In this document: piece after piece, positions 46,996 to 59,259 of the stretch
How the letters are laid out: each line of letters starts with the position of its first letter
Numbering within the stretch: the first letter of the stretch is position 1
Assembly (NCBI RefSeq): GCF_011745365.1
Contig: NW_024468909.1
Span: forward strand, 6,262,001-6,326,000
Length of the DNA: 64,000 nt
From: Cryphonectria parasitica EP155
Lineage: Eukaryota > Ascomycota > Sordariomycetes > Diaporthales > Cryphonectriaceae
Direction of reading: 5' to 3'
The notes under the pieces: model-generated
What the model saw: only the letters and a program-made list of their open reading frames with translations
What the model was told of the DNA's origin: nothing
The model's database searches: none
Made by a program: the position numbers and the translations under genes

Positions 46996-49251
46996 ATGGA
47001 GCAGCAATTAGAAAATCACATGCTCCTCCCACCTCCCGTCACCACCAACGCCAACAAAACCGGCGCCGACGCGACGACTTTTCTTCAGCAGCCCTCATCC
47101 CATCAGATGCAAGCGTCACAACAAGCGCCGTCCCAATCTACCGGGACACTGTCGTCACCGCCGTTCATCAGCTCCAATTCAGGCATGTTCCAAGGCGCAG
47201 GCAGCGCTCACCACCAACACATCGCATCCGCACCCGGACTGTCATTGTCACCGAGGACCTTCGGCCAGCTGCCTTCCTACTCCCCGCCGACATATGCATC
47301 TTCGCAGCAGTCAAATCACGATCCTGCTTTCCTGCTGAAGTTCCCAGACCCCCCGTCCAACGAACTCGCACCGCTCCAGCTGAACCCGCACGCCGACACC
47401 AGCGCCAACTCCCTCCCCTCGCTCGCCTCTCTGACAGGCGCCTCCACGACCTCTTCCCTACGATTCCCTGCCTCCTCAGCACCCCGCGAAACGTCATACT
47501 CGCCGCCTCCGAGACTGCGAAATTGGCCAACCGGCAATCCCTATTCGGCGTATTACGCTGCTGGTCATGGGCCGTCGGCCGATTCACCAGCGAGGACGGA
47601 TATTGACAATATGAGCAACGGCACACGAGGGCCCTTGAGCCCGGATCATCTGGCTGCGAGGGCCAGTAGTGTGAGCCTGGATGACCCGGACGTGCGAATG
47701 GCCGCTGAGGCTCTCGGTGATCTCAAGGCTGGTGAGTCTCAATCGCGGTTGACCCCTCCTCTCATTTCCAGCCCTTCGTCCCAACTTGTCCCTCCTCCCG
47801 ACGGGCATGACCAGCCTCTCGATGACGTACTGTTTTCTAACCAGTCATTCCTTGCTGCCATAGATTTCGTCTCTTCGCCTCAGAATATGAACAACACGGG
47901 GCCAACGTCTCCTCCTCATCAATTCGGAACACCGGGCTCGTCTGAAGCCGAACCACTCCTGTCATTAGTGTTATCCTCGGGCTCAATGCTGGCGAAACCT
48001 ATCGAAGGGACCGTTACAGCCTACAACACGACCAAGAATTTCTCGCCGGGCTTTATCAAGACGCCTGTTGAATACGTCGAGGGTGTCGTGGGCTCGGGCT
48101 TTCACATGTCTGGTATTGAAGGTGGTGTTAGGTGGTTCTTCCGCGGCAAGGGCAGGCACCCATCGTCTAGCGATCTGGAGACGGGCGAGGGCAGCCACAA
48201 GAGGCGGAAAGTGGGCAGCAGGGGCAGTTCGAGGTCGGGGTCCCGTCGTGGCGATGCATCCGGTGGCATGGCTCTCACGAGCTCGCACAGTCCGGAGACT
48301 GAGCCTTTCGGCCTGAGCGACAAGGAACGGAGGCTCTCTGTAGGCACGGTCGACACCCTCCCAGCCTATGACGATGCGCGCAGCCCAGCATATACCGAGA
48401 ACGCTATGGCTGCATCGGATAATAAGCAGGCTACACCCACGACGAACTCACGCTCATCGTCCACCAACCCTGCCTGGCAGCAGAGACTCATGATGTCGAC
48501 CTCGGGCCTGTCGATTGCCATGAGTGAGGAGAGTCTACGCTCCCTCAAGTACTGCCTTACCTGGCTGCGATGGGCGAACGACCACATTGGGCGTGTCATA
48601 CTTGCACTCAAGGACGCGCTTGAGAAGTATGACAGCCGGCAACCGAGAGATGCAGCCATGAGAAATGACGGCAACGGTGCTGAGGATTCGGAGCATGCCC
48701 GCCGCGAGCTAAGTGCGCGCGTCACCGCGCTCAGGTCCGACGTCCTCAAGACGCTAACCAGTGTCATTGAGACGGTGTCCAAGTACACAGGCGGCGCCCT
48801 CCCGGAAAATGCAAGGGCGCTGGTCAGGAGACATCTTCAATCGCTGCCGCAGCGGTTTGTACTGGCGACGCAAGAGGACGCGAATGCGAATGCGAATGCG
48901 AATGGACGCGACGTAAACCCAGAGCCCGCAACAGAGGAGGGCCCCGGAGACAAGGAGAAAGATGCGCGCGAAGGTGCGAAGAGAGTGCTCGTCATGGCCA
49001 AGGAAGGTCTGGACATGATGGCACAGGTCAGCTGCGTGCTGGACGGGACGATTGTTAGCGCGGAGGAGTGGTGTGAGAAGCTAGGACGCAAAAAGAGGGA
49101 GGAAAGGGCTCAACCGGCTGGGCAGAGCCAGGGCCAAGAGCAGGAACAGGTGCAAGGAAAGGGGTATTATCCTCAAGGTCAACAACAGCGGCAGACGATA
49201 CCATTCGGAGGTGTTCGCATCGGAGCTGATGAGGATGTGAAGATGGGTTAA
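46996..49251 (+). CDS. OPI1: Opi1-family regulator of phospholipid genes
   Basis: Two exons are proposed, 46996-47731 and 47864-49251, giving 707 residues. The 132-nt intron (GTGAGT..TAG) has no stop codon and is a multiple of three, so the unspliced reading also stays open (751 residues). Splicing joins LGDLKA to DFVSS, the conserved-looking Opi1 junction. The core domain includes PLLSLVLSSGSMLAKPIEG, FIKTPVEYVEGVVG and the basic HKRRKVGSRG, probably a nuclear signal. Near the C-terminus SEESLRSLKYCLTWLRWAN and DALEKYDSRQ complete the family match. In yeast, Opi1 represses INO genes and is held at the ER by phosphatidic acid; whether it is a repressor here is inferred. The N-terminus is Ser/Pro-rich and likely disordered; the tail is Gln-rich. 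Confidence 0.92.
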   Translation: MEQQLENHMLLPPPVTTNANKTGADATTFLQQPSSHQMQASQQAPSQSTGTLSSPPFISSNSGMFQGAGSAHHQHIASAPGLSLSPRTFGQLPSYSPPTYASSQQSNHDPAFLLKFPDPPSNELAPLQLNPHADTSANSLPSLASLTGASTTSSLRFPASSAPRETSYSPPPRLRNWPTGNPYSAYYAAGHGPSADSPARTDIDNMSNGTRGPLSPDHLAARASSVSLDDPDVRMAAEALGDLKAGESQSRLTPPLISSPSSQLVPPPDGHDQPLDDVLFSNQSFLAAIDFVSSPQNMNNTGPTSPPHQFGTPGSSEAEPLLSLVLSSGSMLAKPIEGTVTAYNTTKNFSPGFIKTPVEYVEGVVGSGFHMSGIEGGVRWFFRGKGRHPSSSDLETGEGSHKRRKVGSRGSSRSGSRRGDASGGMALTSSHSPETEPFGLSDKERRLSVGTVDTLPAYDDARSPAYTENAMAASDNKQATPTTNSRSSSTNPAWQQRLMMSTSGLSIAMSEESLRSLKYCLTWLRWANDHIGRVILALKDALEKYDSRQPRDAAMRNDGNGAEDSEHARRELSARVTALRSDVLKTLTSVIETVSKYTGGALPENARALVRRHLQSLPQRFVLATQEDANANANANGRDVNPEPATEEGPGDKEKDAREGAKRVLVMAKEGLDMMAQVSCVLDGTIVSAEEWCEKLGRKKREERAQPAGQSQGQEQEQVQGKGYYPQGQQQRQTIPFGGVRIGADEDVKMG

Positions 49252-49898
49252 GCTTCCGATGGAACGCGACACAACAGGCGACGACGCTGTCGCCAAACTC
49301 CTAACTCGTGGGGGCCGTCTTTCGACACGACCACAACTTCGGGAACGGTCGCTGCAAAAGGGTGGGAAGAAGAAGAAAGGGGGAAGAAAAGAGGACGCTA
49401 CATCGAGGCCCAAATAAAGGGGACGTTCAAATCTCCAAAATTTTCATTTGTTTACAACATCAAGGCCGCACAGGAGTTTAGCAGCATACATGATGGCAGG
49501 GGATGCGCGGAGAAAGGATCTTGTGGAAATGGACGCTGGTGGGATCATATACCTGACTGTTGTCATGTGCTTTTCTAAATGCCTTTCCATAGCCTGCTGC
49601 TGCTTCTACAGCCCAGCTTTTCATTGCTTATACACGAAGCTATGTCTATTTCAGGAGCGAGGAGGCGTGGTCACGGAAAGACCCTGTCTATGCTGGGCCA
49701 TATCCGGAAGAGATTTTGGGTCGCGTAATGACATCTCAAGCAATCTGTACACAACGTGGTAGCAGCCTGCCTTGAATCTTACGAGACTCTCCGTTCCACT
49801 ATTGATGAGAATTCACGACAAGTTGGCGATGATCATGACAGGGCACGCCAAACGAATGCACAGCCCTGTGTTCCGCTGTCCAAAAGCATCTCCTCCAC
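49252..49898. other. Convergent 3' spacer
   Basis: About 650 bp between OPI1 (+) and the MFS gene (-), tail to tail. No gene was recognised. Confidence 0.5.
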
Positions 49899-51339
49899 CT
49901 ACAAGCGATATCGAAACCCAGCAATCTGCCAATCCGTCACATCCTCGTAATCCTCACCTCTCAACTCCACCCTTGAGACAGCATCTGCCCCGCCCTGGGC
50001 GATATCGACCACTTTCCCGCCGCCCACAGCGCCCGACGCACCCGCGCTCCCCTCGAAACCTTCGTCCCTCGTCCTCCTCGCGTTCACTCGTGCCAGGTAC
50101 ACCCGCAAGCCCAGAGCCAAGGCCACGGCCAGCGAGTAGCAGATCATGATGGTGCGGAAGGCCGTCTGGTAGAGGGGCGCCTCGGCCGACCGGAAGAACT
50201 GGGGGCCAGCAATGTTGCCGGTGCAGTAGGCGAGGAACAGCAGAGACGTGACGGTCAGCTTCTTGGTGACGCCGCGGTAGTTGGCCTGCACGAGCGACAG
50301 GGCGAGGGGCATGGCGGAGGATCCCGTGCAGAGCAGAAAGTACCCAAACAGCTGCACGCCCAGGGCCACACGGGCGCGGGCGTAGATGAGGGCGGCGCCG
50401 ACCACGCAGGGCAGGACGACGGCGGCGACGAGCAGGCAGTGGGCCTGGCGGAAGCGGCCGGCCAGCCAGCCGGTGAAGAAGATGCAGCCGCCGGACAGCA
50501 GAGAGTAGGGGATGTTGACGAGGGTGCTCTGCAGGCTGGTGAAGCCAAAGGACTCGATGACGAGGTTGGCAAAGTTCTGGGTGCCGCCGTTGGGGATCTG
50601 GGTGGTGATCTCGAGGCCGACGAGGAACCAGGTCTTGGGGTCGGCCAGGCACTCGCGGGCCTGGGCCCAGCTCCAGGCGGCGGCCTCGGTGCGGCCTGTG
50701 CCGGCCACGATGATGCGGTCCGCGGCGTACTGGCGCTCCTCGGGCGTGAGGAAGCGCGCCGTCGAGACGCTGTCGGGCAGGGCCAGCCACAGCACGAGAC
50801 CCCAGAGGAAGGTGGCCGCGCCGAGGATGATGTACATCCAGCGCCAGGGCCCGATGCTGTCGGTGATGTGGCCCACGCCAAAGGCGAACAGCGAGGCGAC
50901 CATGCCGCCGATGCTGTTGCCCGAGAACCAGATGCCCGTGCGCACGGGGATCTCGTCGCGGGTGTACCAGCTGGTGGTGATGAACATGAAGGCCGGCGTG
51001 ATGGTGGCCTCGGCGGCGCCCAGGAGGAAGCGCACTGTGAGCAGGCCGCCGTAGTTGGTGCAGGCTGCCGTGAGGGCCACGACAACGCCCCAGACCAGGG
51101 CGTTGGCTGTCATGTAGCGGCCTACGGGGAGCCGGGCGATGAGGATGTTGGTGGGGTAGGTCCAGGCTAGATAGCCAAAGTAGAAGATGGACGAGACCCA
51201 GCTGTAGTCTTGGCCTTGTAGGTTCTAGATTGGTTGGTTGTGTGTCAGTAAGAGAGGAGGATGTGATTCTGGAGAAGAGATCCTCTTTCTCGGTCCTCGT
51301 CCTCCCTTTCTTTGAGAGAGAGCGGCAGCAACGAAAGCA

Positions 51340-51377
<38 letters not shown>

Positions 51378-51771
51378 GGCATAGAACGTGGTGAAGGGGA
51401 ATTCATCATTATGGTTAAGAACTAACCGTGTCATCCTGGAGCCCAAAGACAGATGCGCTGGACAAGATCGTCTTGTCCATGAAGTTGAGCCCATACGTGA
51501 TGAACAACAGCGGCACAAGCCTCATGTCGATCTTGCGCAGGACACGCTTCGCCAGAGCATCATCGACGCCATGGCGGCTCGATGTCTCATTCACCACCAC
51601 GACATCTTCTTCTCCTTGGTCGCCCATGGTGTGATCTGTCGCCAGCCTGTCGTACCTGTATTCAGGATAACGAGAACTGTCTGAGGAAGAGGGCGATTTC
51701 GTCGTCTGCCAAGACGAAAGAATATCAACAAGTTCTCTTAACCGTTGCCATGGTGTCTTATTAGTAGACAT
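49899..51771 (-). CDS. MFS permease, Dal5/Tna1-type anion:cation symporter family
   Basis: Two exons, 51771-51427 and 51224-49899 (intron GTTAGT..TAG, 202 nt), give 556 residues. Twelve membrane spans are expected. Family landmarks are KIDMRLVPLLFITYGLNFMD at TM1, YPTNILIARLPVGRYM after TM2, RFLLGAAEATITPAFMFITT at TM4 and PEERQYAADRII in the central loop. This class (allantoate, nicotinate, pantothenate and other carboxylate permeases) imports organic anions with protons; the substrate is not predictable here. The cytosolic N-terminal tail is about 90 residues. The intron contains a CAG repeat (51337-51373). The stop TAA and C-terminus IAGFRYRL are unambiguous. Confidence 0.92.
51337..51373. 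repeat. (CAG)n repeat inside an intron
   Basis: About twelve CAG units on the + strand lie within the single intron (51426-51225) of the Dal5-type permease gene, so they are not translated when it is spliced. Confidence 0.85.
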
Positions 51772-52708
51772 GCCGGGTTCTTTTCGTTTTCATCGAGACC
51801 CCCCTTTTCGTTCTTTTCTTATCAATACATGACCACCGGAAGTAACGTTCTCACTGCTGTGGAGTGCAGGTGTTCCGGTGCAGACTCCCGGTACTGTAGT
51901 ATGTGTCTGTGTGTTTGTGTCTGGTTCCCCACTGGTTGACAGTACTCTCGGTTTTTGGGGGCACGAGATCGGCAAAATGGGAGCTGAGTTTGTGTTGGAT
52001 GTGTGGCTGCCGGTGGCCCTTTCTTATCAGGGCCCTTGTTCTTACTGGCTGCACATCGGAGCAGCCCGTGGTTAGTAATGATTAGTGGTTAAGTGTGAGG
52101 GTTTGTCGCCAAGTAATGAATCAAGTCCACCCTCTTTCTCATCTGGCAGCCTATCTCTGCCTCGAGTGAAAAGAAGATACATATATATATATATATTCTC
52201 CATGGAAAGAGGAGCAAAGATGGGAGCTCCCTTTGAATCTTTTGTTCCGCTCGTTCTGCTAAAATATCGTACTCCAGATTCGCATTTTGAGTACTCAAAT
52301 GCGTACACTAGGGCAATAAGATTCTTGTGGCGAGGAGTCTTTACCTGAAACCTCATCGGTAAAAATACCCTTGAACTTGCTATGCTGAATGTCATGCTCA
52401 AATCTCTGCCACTGCAATGGGCAGCTATCCTGTCTCCATAAAATACACAACCTACTAGCCAGTGGTTATGCGCAATCGTCCCGTCATATTCCTAATTCCA
52501 CACCGTACAATGGCCCAGTGAATCTGACCCCGCTATGTGTATGCATACTGCTCCCCAAAGACAAAAAGAACGCCTCAGAATCTAGATGTAGGTATATCCC
52601 TTGTTACCATATACCCTGCTCCAGAAAATACACTCGCTGTTAGCTGCTTCCACCATGTGTGAGACTTGTGGTGGTCGGTCTTCATCTCCGCCCGAGGTCG
52701 ACCACACA
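51772..52708. other. Intergenic region
   Basis: About 940 bp between two minus-strand MFS genes, containing the permease promoter and a short AT dinucleotide run near 52180-52195. No gene was recognised. Confidence 0.5.
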
Positions 52709-54632
52709 TTACTCTGCTCTGGCCTTCATCCTCAGATTCACGAAACGCCAGGCAATAGCAGCTGTGCCAAATCCAGCCTAAAAGAGCGAGAGACAAAATG
52801 GTCAGTCAAGATACATAGATATTTCTCGGAGTGGTTTGCTTGAAAACAGAATGGCACACATACCGCCGCAAAAAAGAACGGAAGACCCCTCAAAACGCCA
52901 CTCACGCCCATAGACGCCGCAAAGACTCTAAGCAGGATTGGATCCCCACACATCCGGCCGATGCCCTCGACAATCTGCGCAAAACCAAAGGTGCTCGCGC
53001 GCGTATCCTCGTCAGTCCACGCGGTAATCAGCGAGAGGACGGCAACCCGCGTCCCGTACCCCGCGGCGAAGAACAACACAGCTATTGGATTTTCAACAAA
53101 CAGGTCAGCCTTCTTTGCTTCTCTCACCCCGATGCACACACATCTCAAGCAGCCATGGGAATTTCTTCTTCTTACAGAGGAACAGGCCCGTCATGGAAGA
53201 CGCAAGACCCATCAGCACAGCTCCAACCGTTAGGACAGCCAGGCTGGCAGACACAACATTGTAGTCAATAATCTGCGGCACGATATGCCACCTCGAGGTA
53301 AGGAATGCGACGGTCTGGGGGAGGACAACGAGAAATAAAACAATGTTGCTCGCCGCGATGGCCGAAACAAGCATAGCGGTCTGCGAGGTGGGCCACCCGA
53401 AGCGCACAGCTGCGTACTGCAGGAGCATTGAGACGGTGCCCTGCCTGAGGGCGCCGATGAAGAGGACAAAGAGGGAGAGGAGGATATTCCTCCTGCACAG
53501 AACGCTCATGAGGCCTGCTTTCCCGGGCTGCCTCTGAGAAGAAGGCGGCAGCGAAGTCGTCGTCGTCGTCGTTCGTGTGCGGTTGATCGAGGGCGAAGAG
53601 GAGGTAAGGAGGGGGCTCGTCTCGTCGTGGGCCTCCTTGCTCGGGCGCCGCCGCACTCCACCAAGGTTTCTGATGACTCTGTGTGTCTCTGGCATAATGT
53701 ACAGAATGGGAAAACAGAGGAGCAGGCAGGCAAAGCCGACGCCAAAGGGGATAATCAGGTGTCTCTCGATAGTCACAGATGCGAGGGCGGGCGCGAAGAG
53801 CTCACAGACCAGAAAGGTGGAATAGAGGTAGTAGAAATAGCGGCTTCTCTGCGAGGGCGGACACGAGTCTGCTGCCATGGCGTAGATGGTGGCATTTGCT
53901 GATGACAAGTTGCCCATGAGGAGGAAAATGGACGAGGCCCAGATTAGTCGCATGTCACCGTTGCCATATCCACCCATGCCTGTCAAGGGAGAAATTGGTC
54001 AATGAATAGTACAACCGAGTGTATGATGCATTTATAGAAACTCACAAACAGTGACAACCCAACAGAGTGACATGAGCGGCCCAAGGATACTCGTCACGAT
54101 GACTCTCTTGCGGCCTATCCTGTCGGCAAGGAGACCCATCGGCACGGCAGTAAGAAGAACTTCAAAGATGGGTTAGCAGGCCGTGAGATTCGTAACGCGA
54201 GAGTCGTCCATTCTTTTTCTTCTGTTCGTCTCAATCTAGTCCATACTTACTAGCAACGCCGTCAAAAAAGGCCTTCCAGCTCCTGAGCCGGGCCAGCTGG
54301 TACTGCACGTCGGGAGATTTACACACATCCTGCAGGCCACCAAAGACCTGCTCGCCGTGTGCGGGGGCGTAGGAACTGCAAACCCATCTCTCAAAAAGAA
54401 CGATTTCGGGAACGATCCTGATCTGGTCGTATGTCTGTGTCAGGAAGTCGAGGAGAATGCAGGCCAGCCTGACCCAGAGTGGCTGATGACCGCTGGCGTC
54501 GGGCTCGACGTCACATCCTCCGCCACCCTCGATATCACCGCCGTTTTGGACAACAGTATGTGGACGACACTGGACAGCATCGTCCACAAATGAGTCTCGG
54601 GTTCTATCCATGCTGACACATGGCTCTCTCAC
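52709..54632 (-). CDS. MFS transporter, drug/metabolite type
   Basis: Five exons join in frame: 54632-54251, 54159-54046, 53979-53176, 53081-52864 and 52777-52709, for 528 residues (521 if the Met at 54611 is used). Intron donors are GTAAGT, GTGAGT, GTAAGA and GTATGT, and all acceptors are AG. The MFS motif A between TM2 and TM3 is clear (PMGLLADRIGRKRVIV), and TM5 is followed by YIMPETHRV. The long N-terminal region includes an extracellular-type loop with Cys residues (QDVCKSPDVQYQLARL), common in fungal tetracycline-like or proton-coupled MFS proteins. The central cytosolic loop is Ser/Thr-rich. The short last exon supplies the final half-helix and the basic tail. Substrate unknown. Confidence 0.85.
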
Positions 54633-55629
54633 AAAGGAGAGTAGAAGAAGAGAAAATCAAAAGAAAAATGCAGGTTTCAAGATGGCATCCTCGAGACTAT
54701 ATTTGGATGGATGGAAGAGGAAAAGAATGGGGTCAGGATGAGGAGTCAGCAGGCCCTCCTTTACCAATTTAGTTACGGTGTAACTGAACTCCTTGTGCCG
54801 CCTTCCTCGCGCGGCTACAAAAGGAACCAACTGCAGCCCCGCATCGGAAGCACGGAAGACCTGACAAAGCCGCCTAACGCGCCCACCTATCTTTAATTCA
54901 GGCCCTGACCGATTAAAACCTCCTGCCCCTGAAACCATGCGGGACGGGCGGAGCAGAGAGGGTAATCACGACATCTCCTGTCGGTATCTCGTCTTGTCCT
55001 TGTGATGCTTTTCCTTCCACCTGGGCCCTTAGAAGTAAGTCTCAGCACATCTTGAGAGCTCTCAGATTCTCGGAGAATAAGACCAGCGGTCTAAATATTC
55101 GCCTTCTAATTTGCAGTCATGTTCTTGTTCTTGCTTTTCTTTATCTGTTGAGACGGGATGATTCGTAAGACTTGCATCTACATATACGAAACGCCGCCTC
55201 CTACAAGCCAATCCTGAGGCATGTGGGAAGAGTTGAGTCTGCTGTGTATTTCGGAGCTATGTGTGTTCTGGAAATGCGGTCATGTGGACGAAGGCGGTCC
55301 TCAGTTTGGATAAACTGTCCTGGATGCCCCGTTTCAGGCCTGGAGAGGTACACATGTAGCTGGCGAGCGATGATGTTTGCTGTTAAGAGGGACAGCTTCT
55401 GTTCGTTGGACACCTCCAAAATGACGCTGACTCGATCTCTCGAAAATATCATCGTCTGCCAGAAGAGAGTTGGGTCAAGTAAGAGGTGCAAGTTGCTGCC
55501 TCGGACGTTTCACTTCTTTCTAATTTTTGTGCACCTGCTCCCCTCCTTCCTCCTATTAGTATGTATCATATCTCGGTTATTATGAGATGTGTTGTCATTA
55601 ATTTCGTCCTTCCTCCACAGGGTTGTTGG
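54633..55629. other. Intergenic region
   Basis: About 1 kb upstream of the MFS gene and downstream of the trypsin-fold gene. Overlapping open frames of 96-137 codons on both strands near 55170-55585 lack domains and are not called. Confidence 0.45.
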
Positions 55630-57610
55630 TTATGGCGTCAAGTACTCTGAATCAGACGCAGAGTCATCGCCATCCACATGAGATGTTTCCATTTTTGTCG
55701 AAGATGCCGAGTTCGAGGAAGGCACTGCGCCGCTCATAGTCACCTCAGAGATCTTGCTGAGAGAGGGCGTGTGAGCCTTGAAGGACAGGCGCTGGGGCCT
55801 TGTGGACGACACCGATTCGCCGGTCTTCTCCGCTGTGGCTTCACGATGCACCACCGCCCCATCTGTGTGGGTGCCATTCTCCACTGCTGCCGCCGCCTGA
55901 TCGTCGTCGTGATGAGATCTGGTTCGAGATGGCGGTGGTGTCGTCGTGCTGCTTCTGCCAACTGCTGCAGCAGCATGACGGGCATCTTCGTAAAGACCAG
56001 AGGCCTCTCCATCCCAGAGTTCTACTGAGCGGATGGAAAACGCCGATCCCAAAATGCTTTCGAATAGCCTGTCGACTGTCATCATGACCGCGTACGGTTC
56101 ATTTCCGTACACAGCAAGTAAGATACCGTAGAGAACCTCGCCCCGGACGACCCAGGCTCCGGCCATGCCAGCAGAACCACCCATTTCTTCTGTTTCCAAT
56201 CGCCGTCAGTCTTTTGTTTTGGACAGAGTACTGGTCTGGTGAATTGTCGACTTACCAAGAGGAGCGCTAAACTGTATCCTGCGCACGCGAAAGTGTCGGC
56301 CTCTGACAACAAAACACGCAGTTCCCCGTATGAGCTGCCCGTCGACGATGGCATCTCGGCCGCACAGGACGTGCACGGGCCCTTCGTCCGAGGCTAATGC
56401 GCTTGCAGATGCTGCGGAGGTAATGTTGACGACCTCTTCAGAATCTGGGAGGACGTATTGGTTCCTGGCACGGCTGGGCAATTTCCCCAGCCGCAGCAGC
56501 GCGAAATCCGTCGCGTTGTCTGGCTTGGCGTGGTTGTTGGCCATCTCGCCGCGGGAATTCATGGAGATACCGAGGAAGTCGACGGCCGCGTCGCGCGTGA
56601 CATTTTGCCAGTTCGAGACTCTGCTGGCCTCCTCTTTTATAGATTTCTCGGTTTCGTCGGCGTTGCTTAATGATGTCGATTCTGACCCGCCTGTCTCGTC
56701 GTCAAAAGGATCTCCGAACACACCGCTACCGTCAAGCATTGCATGCGCTGTCGTCACGCCCAGGACGTATTTCCCGTTGATCTTCAGCAGTCCTCCCACA
56801 CGACAGAGGCTTTGCGTCTGCTTCTTGGACCCCTTTTCCGTCGTCACGCAGCACAGAGCGCCGCAGAAATAAGGGTTTCCTTGATAATTTTCGACGTGCA
56901 CCGAGAGGGCGGCAGCGTGAGGCAGCTTGATGCTCTCTCTGCGGTCTGGTTTCACGTCGATGTGGCTCTGCTCGCTGCTGTTCGGCTCGTAGTTCCCACC
57001 GCCTTCCTGTATCTCGGGGACTCTTTGCAAATAAGACAGCCTCGAGACGGCCTTTTGGAGCTCCTCGACAGACTTATCGGTTCGTTCTGATGACATATGA
57101 TCTGGCCTTCTGTACAGGATCCAGACGGTCGGGAAGAGGTTGACAGTATGATCTGCCGCATACCCCGACATGCGGAGCTCATAAGTAAGACGTATAGCCT
57201 GCTGGCCCAGATGCCTGCCCATCTCATACAGATCACGCTCAAGTAGAGGAAGCGTCGCCATCTCAAATTCCAACAAGGCCGTGCGAGATGGCTGGACAAG
57301 ATGAGGTCGACCGACATACAGATCTCCTCCTGGCGTCTTGGTCGTCGAAGAAAATTGATAAATTGTGGGTGAGTCGATTTCATGTGTCTGCGGGTTCTCC
57401 TCCTCCTTCTCCGTCTGGCCTGGTGGTGATGCAGCAGTGCTGAAGTCCGTCGTCATGAACGTGTTGTGCGCCGAGACTGGCGAATGGATTTCATCACTAC
57501 TCCTGTAATCGCTGCTGCCATGCTCATTCCCATGACCACGAGAGAACAGCGACGCCAGGGAGGCGAGATAAGCCCTCTGCGAAACCTGAAACGCCGGCAG
57601 TCTACCCGTG

Positions 57611-57643
<33 letters not shown>

Positions 57644-58074
57644 GTGCTGTCGTCATTGCTACTGGCGACGTTGTCATCTGAAAGGCCACCAAGACGCCCC
57701 TTGGCCTGCTTGCTACCGCTGCTGCTGCTGCCGCCGCCATGATCTCGTGGTTTTGTCCTCCTGAGGCTGGACTTGGACGTGGCGGTGGCCAGCCTCGAGT
57801 GCGCAATGGATAGGTTGCGCAGCGTGGCGACTGATACACGCCTCAGACGCGACGAGCTGGACGTCGCGTGACTGGTGGCGACGGAGTGCTCGGTCGAGGC
57901 AGTTTCAGAACCCGGGGGATCCGCAGTGGTAGTAGACTCCGCGATGGAGGACCGCTTTTTGAAATGATTGAAGAGCATTGTCATGAGCGGCCTGGGCTCA
58001 TTTGGGAGCAGGGGAGTGAGTGAGATGATCATCTGTGACAACGAGGAGGATGACAATGATGTTGTTTTATGCAC
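55630..58074 (-). CDS. Trypsin-fold protein with an apparently lost nucleophile
   Basis: Two exons, 58074-56256 and 56189-55630 (intron GTAAGT..CAG, 66 nt), give up to 792 residues; in-frame ATGs at 58032 and 57987 are alternative starts. The first 200 residues are Ser/Thr/Asn-rich, including a ten-Asn run. The centre has a predicted helical region (LLEFEMATLPLLERDLYEMG). From about residue 380 a chymotrypsin-like fold is suggested: LGVTTAHAML holds the catalytic His position and NATDFALLRL a plausible Asp. The nucleophile motif, usually GDSG or GDCG before SW or AWV, reads GMAGAWVVRGEVLYGIL here, so Ser/Cys is replaced by Ala. The family is common in fungi, often as part of larger disordered proteins, and its role is unknown. 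Loss of activity is inferred from one motif. Confidence 0.7.
57612..57641 (-). repeat. In-frame Asn codon repeat
   Basis: About ten AAC codons in the coding sense encode a poly-Asn tract inside the disordered N-terminal region of the trypsin-fold protein. Confidence 0.85.
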
Positions 58075-59259
58075 ACTGCGAATCGTGACGGGGACATGCC
58101 GAAGAGTTGATTTTGGGTTGGCGGTGTTTGTTGTGAGAGTTTATCGTGTTGCCCCTCATGATGCTAATTTGATGATGACGATGAGATTAGGTACAGCACA
58201 GTACGTATGTACGTAGTACGTCTGCTGCAGAGGGGAGAGAAAGAGAAAGAGAGATACAATGCGAATCAAGGGAACCATTAGAAATGAAAATAATAAAAAA
58301 AATGCACCAGCGGCTATAGCATCAAAGTCCGTCCGTGTGTGCTGTCATGTCATGTCATGCCTGCTTAGCCCAAGTGATTCAGGACTCCAGATTTCCAAGT
58401 GACATTTGTTGGTGGTTGCTTGGAAGGGGGGGGGGGGGGGTTGGCATGCCACTGGTTGACTCTTTTTTTCTATTGCATAACTGAGCCCAATCTCAAAACA
58501 AACAGGGGAACCTTCTCAGCTGCTCGTCTGATGGTGCGACGCTACTACGCCTTTTGAGACTGTCACTTTGTTCGATTCAACCCCCTTCTTTGGACGGAAC
58601 CACCCCTTAGATAGCGTCGGTTTCTAAGCCTACTCTTGGTTGTAATTTCTAAGCGCGGGCTGGCTGTTTGGGGCTGGACAAGCTAAGAGTCCGGTTCCCC
58701 GTGTTGGATAAATTTCTGTCATTCCGCGAGGCCGAGCGGTGGATCTTGTATGTCGGCACCGACCGGTTCTCTAGCTGGTGGTAATGAGTTACGGTGCAGT
58801 ATAAAGCAGATTGTAGATGGGATTGGGGGTTATCGTCCCTTTCTTCTCCTTCCATTCTTTCTTTTCCTTCCTATTTTCCCCTTTCTTTATTCCTACATCT
58901 ACAACACAAGCAAAGACTTTTCGACGTGCCTCATATAAATTGTACGACTGCTGTAAGTTTTGCCAAGTCATGATGGCAACCTAATGTACAATACAGTATG
59001 CCCTATGTGTAATTTCTGCCATGAATAAGACCGAAAGTTTGAAAAGAACGGGTCTTCTAAATTTATCTTGATGATCATTTTATATGAGTGCTTATATAAT
59101 TCAGCGACTGTCTTGTCCTATCCACCGCAATGTCAGCTGCCGAGGACAGCAGACACAATTTCCGACCAACAAATACCGGCCATAGAGCACATTGTATCAT
59201 TGTAGGAATCACGAAATCACACAGTCAGCCATCCATCCATCCATCTGTCAGTCTGTCCA
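58075..59259. other. Intergenic region
   Basis: About 1.2 kb containing the promoter of the trypsin-fold gene and the 3' side of the P450 gene. It holds a G15 run (58426-58440) and AT-rich DNA at 58930-59100. No gene was recognised. Confidence 0.5.
58426..58440. repeat. G15 homopolymer
   Basis: Fifteen consecutive G on the + strand in intergenic DNA. Confidence 0.85.

Noticed and set aside
55172..55585. Overlapping open frames on both strands (137 and 96 codons)
   Set aside because: Neither has domain evidence or a good intron structure. A small unannotated gene cannot be excluded but is not supported.
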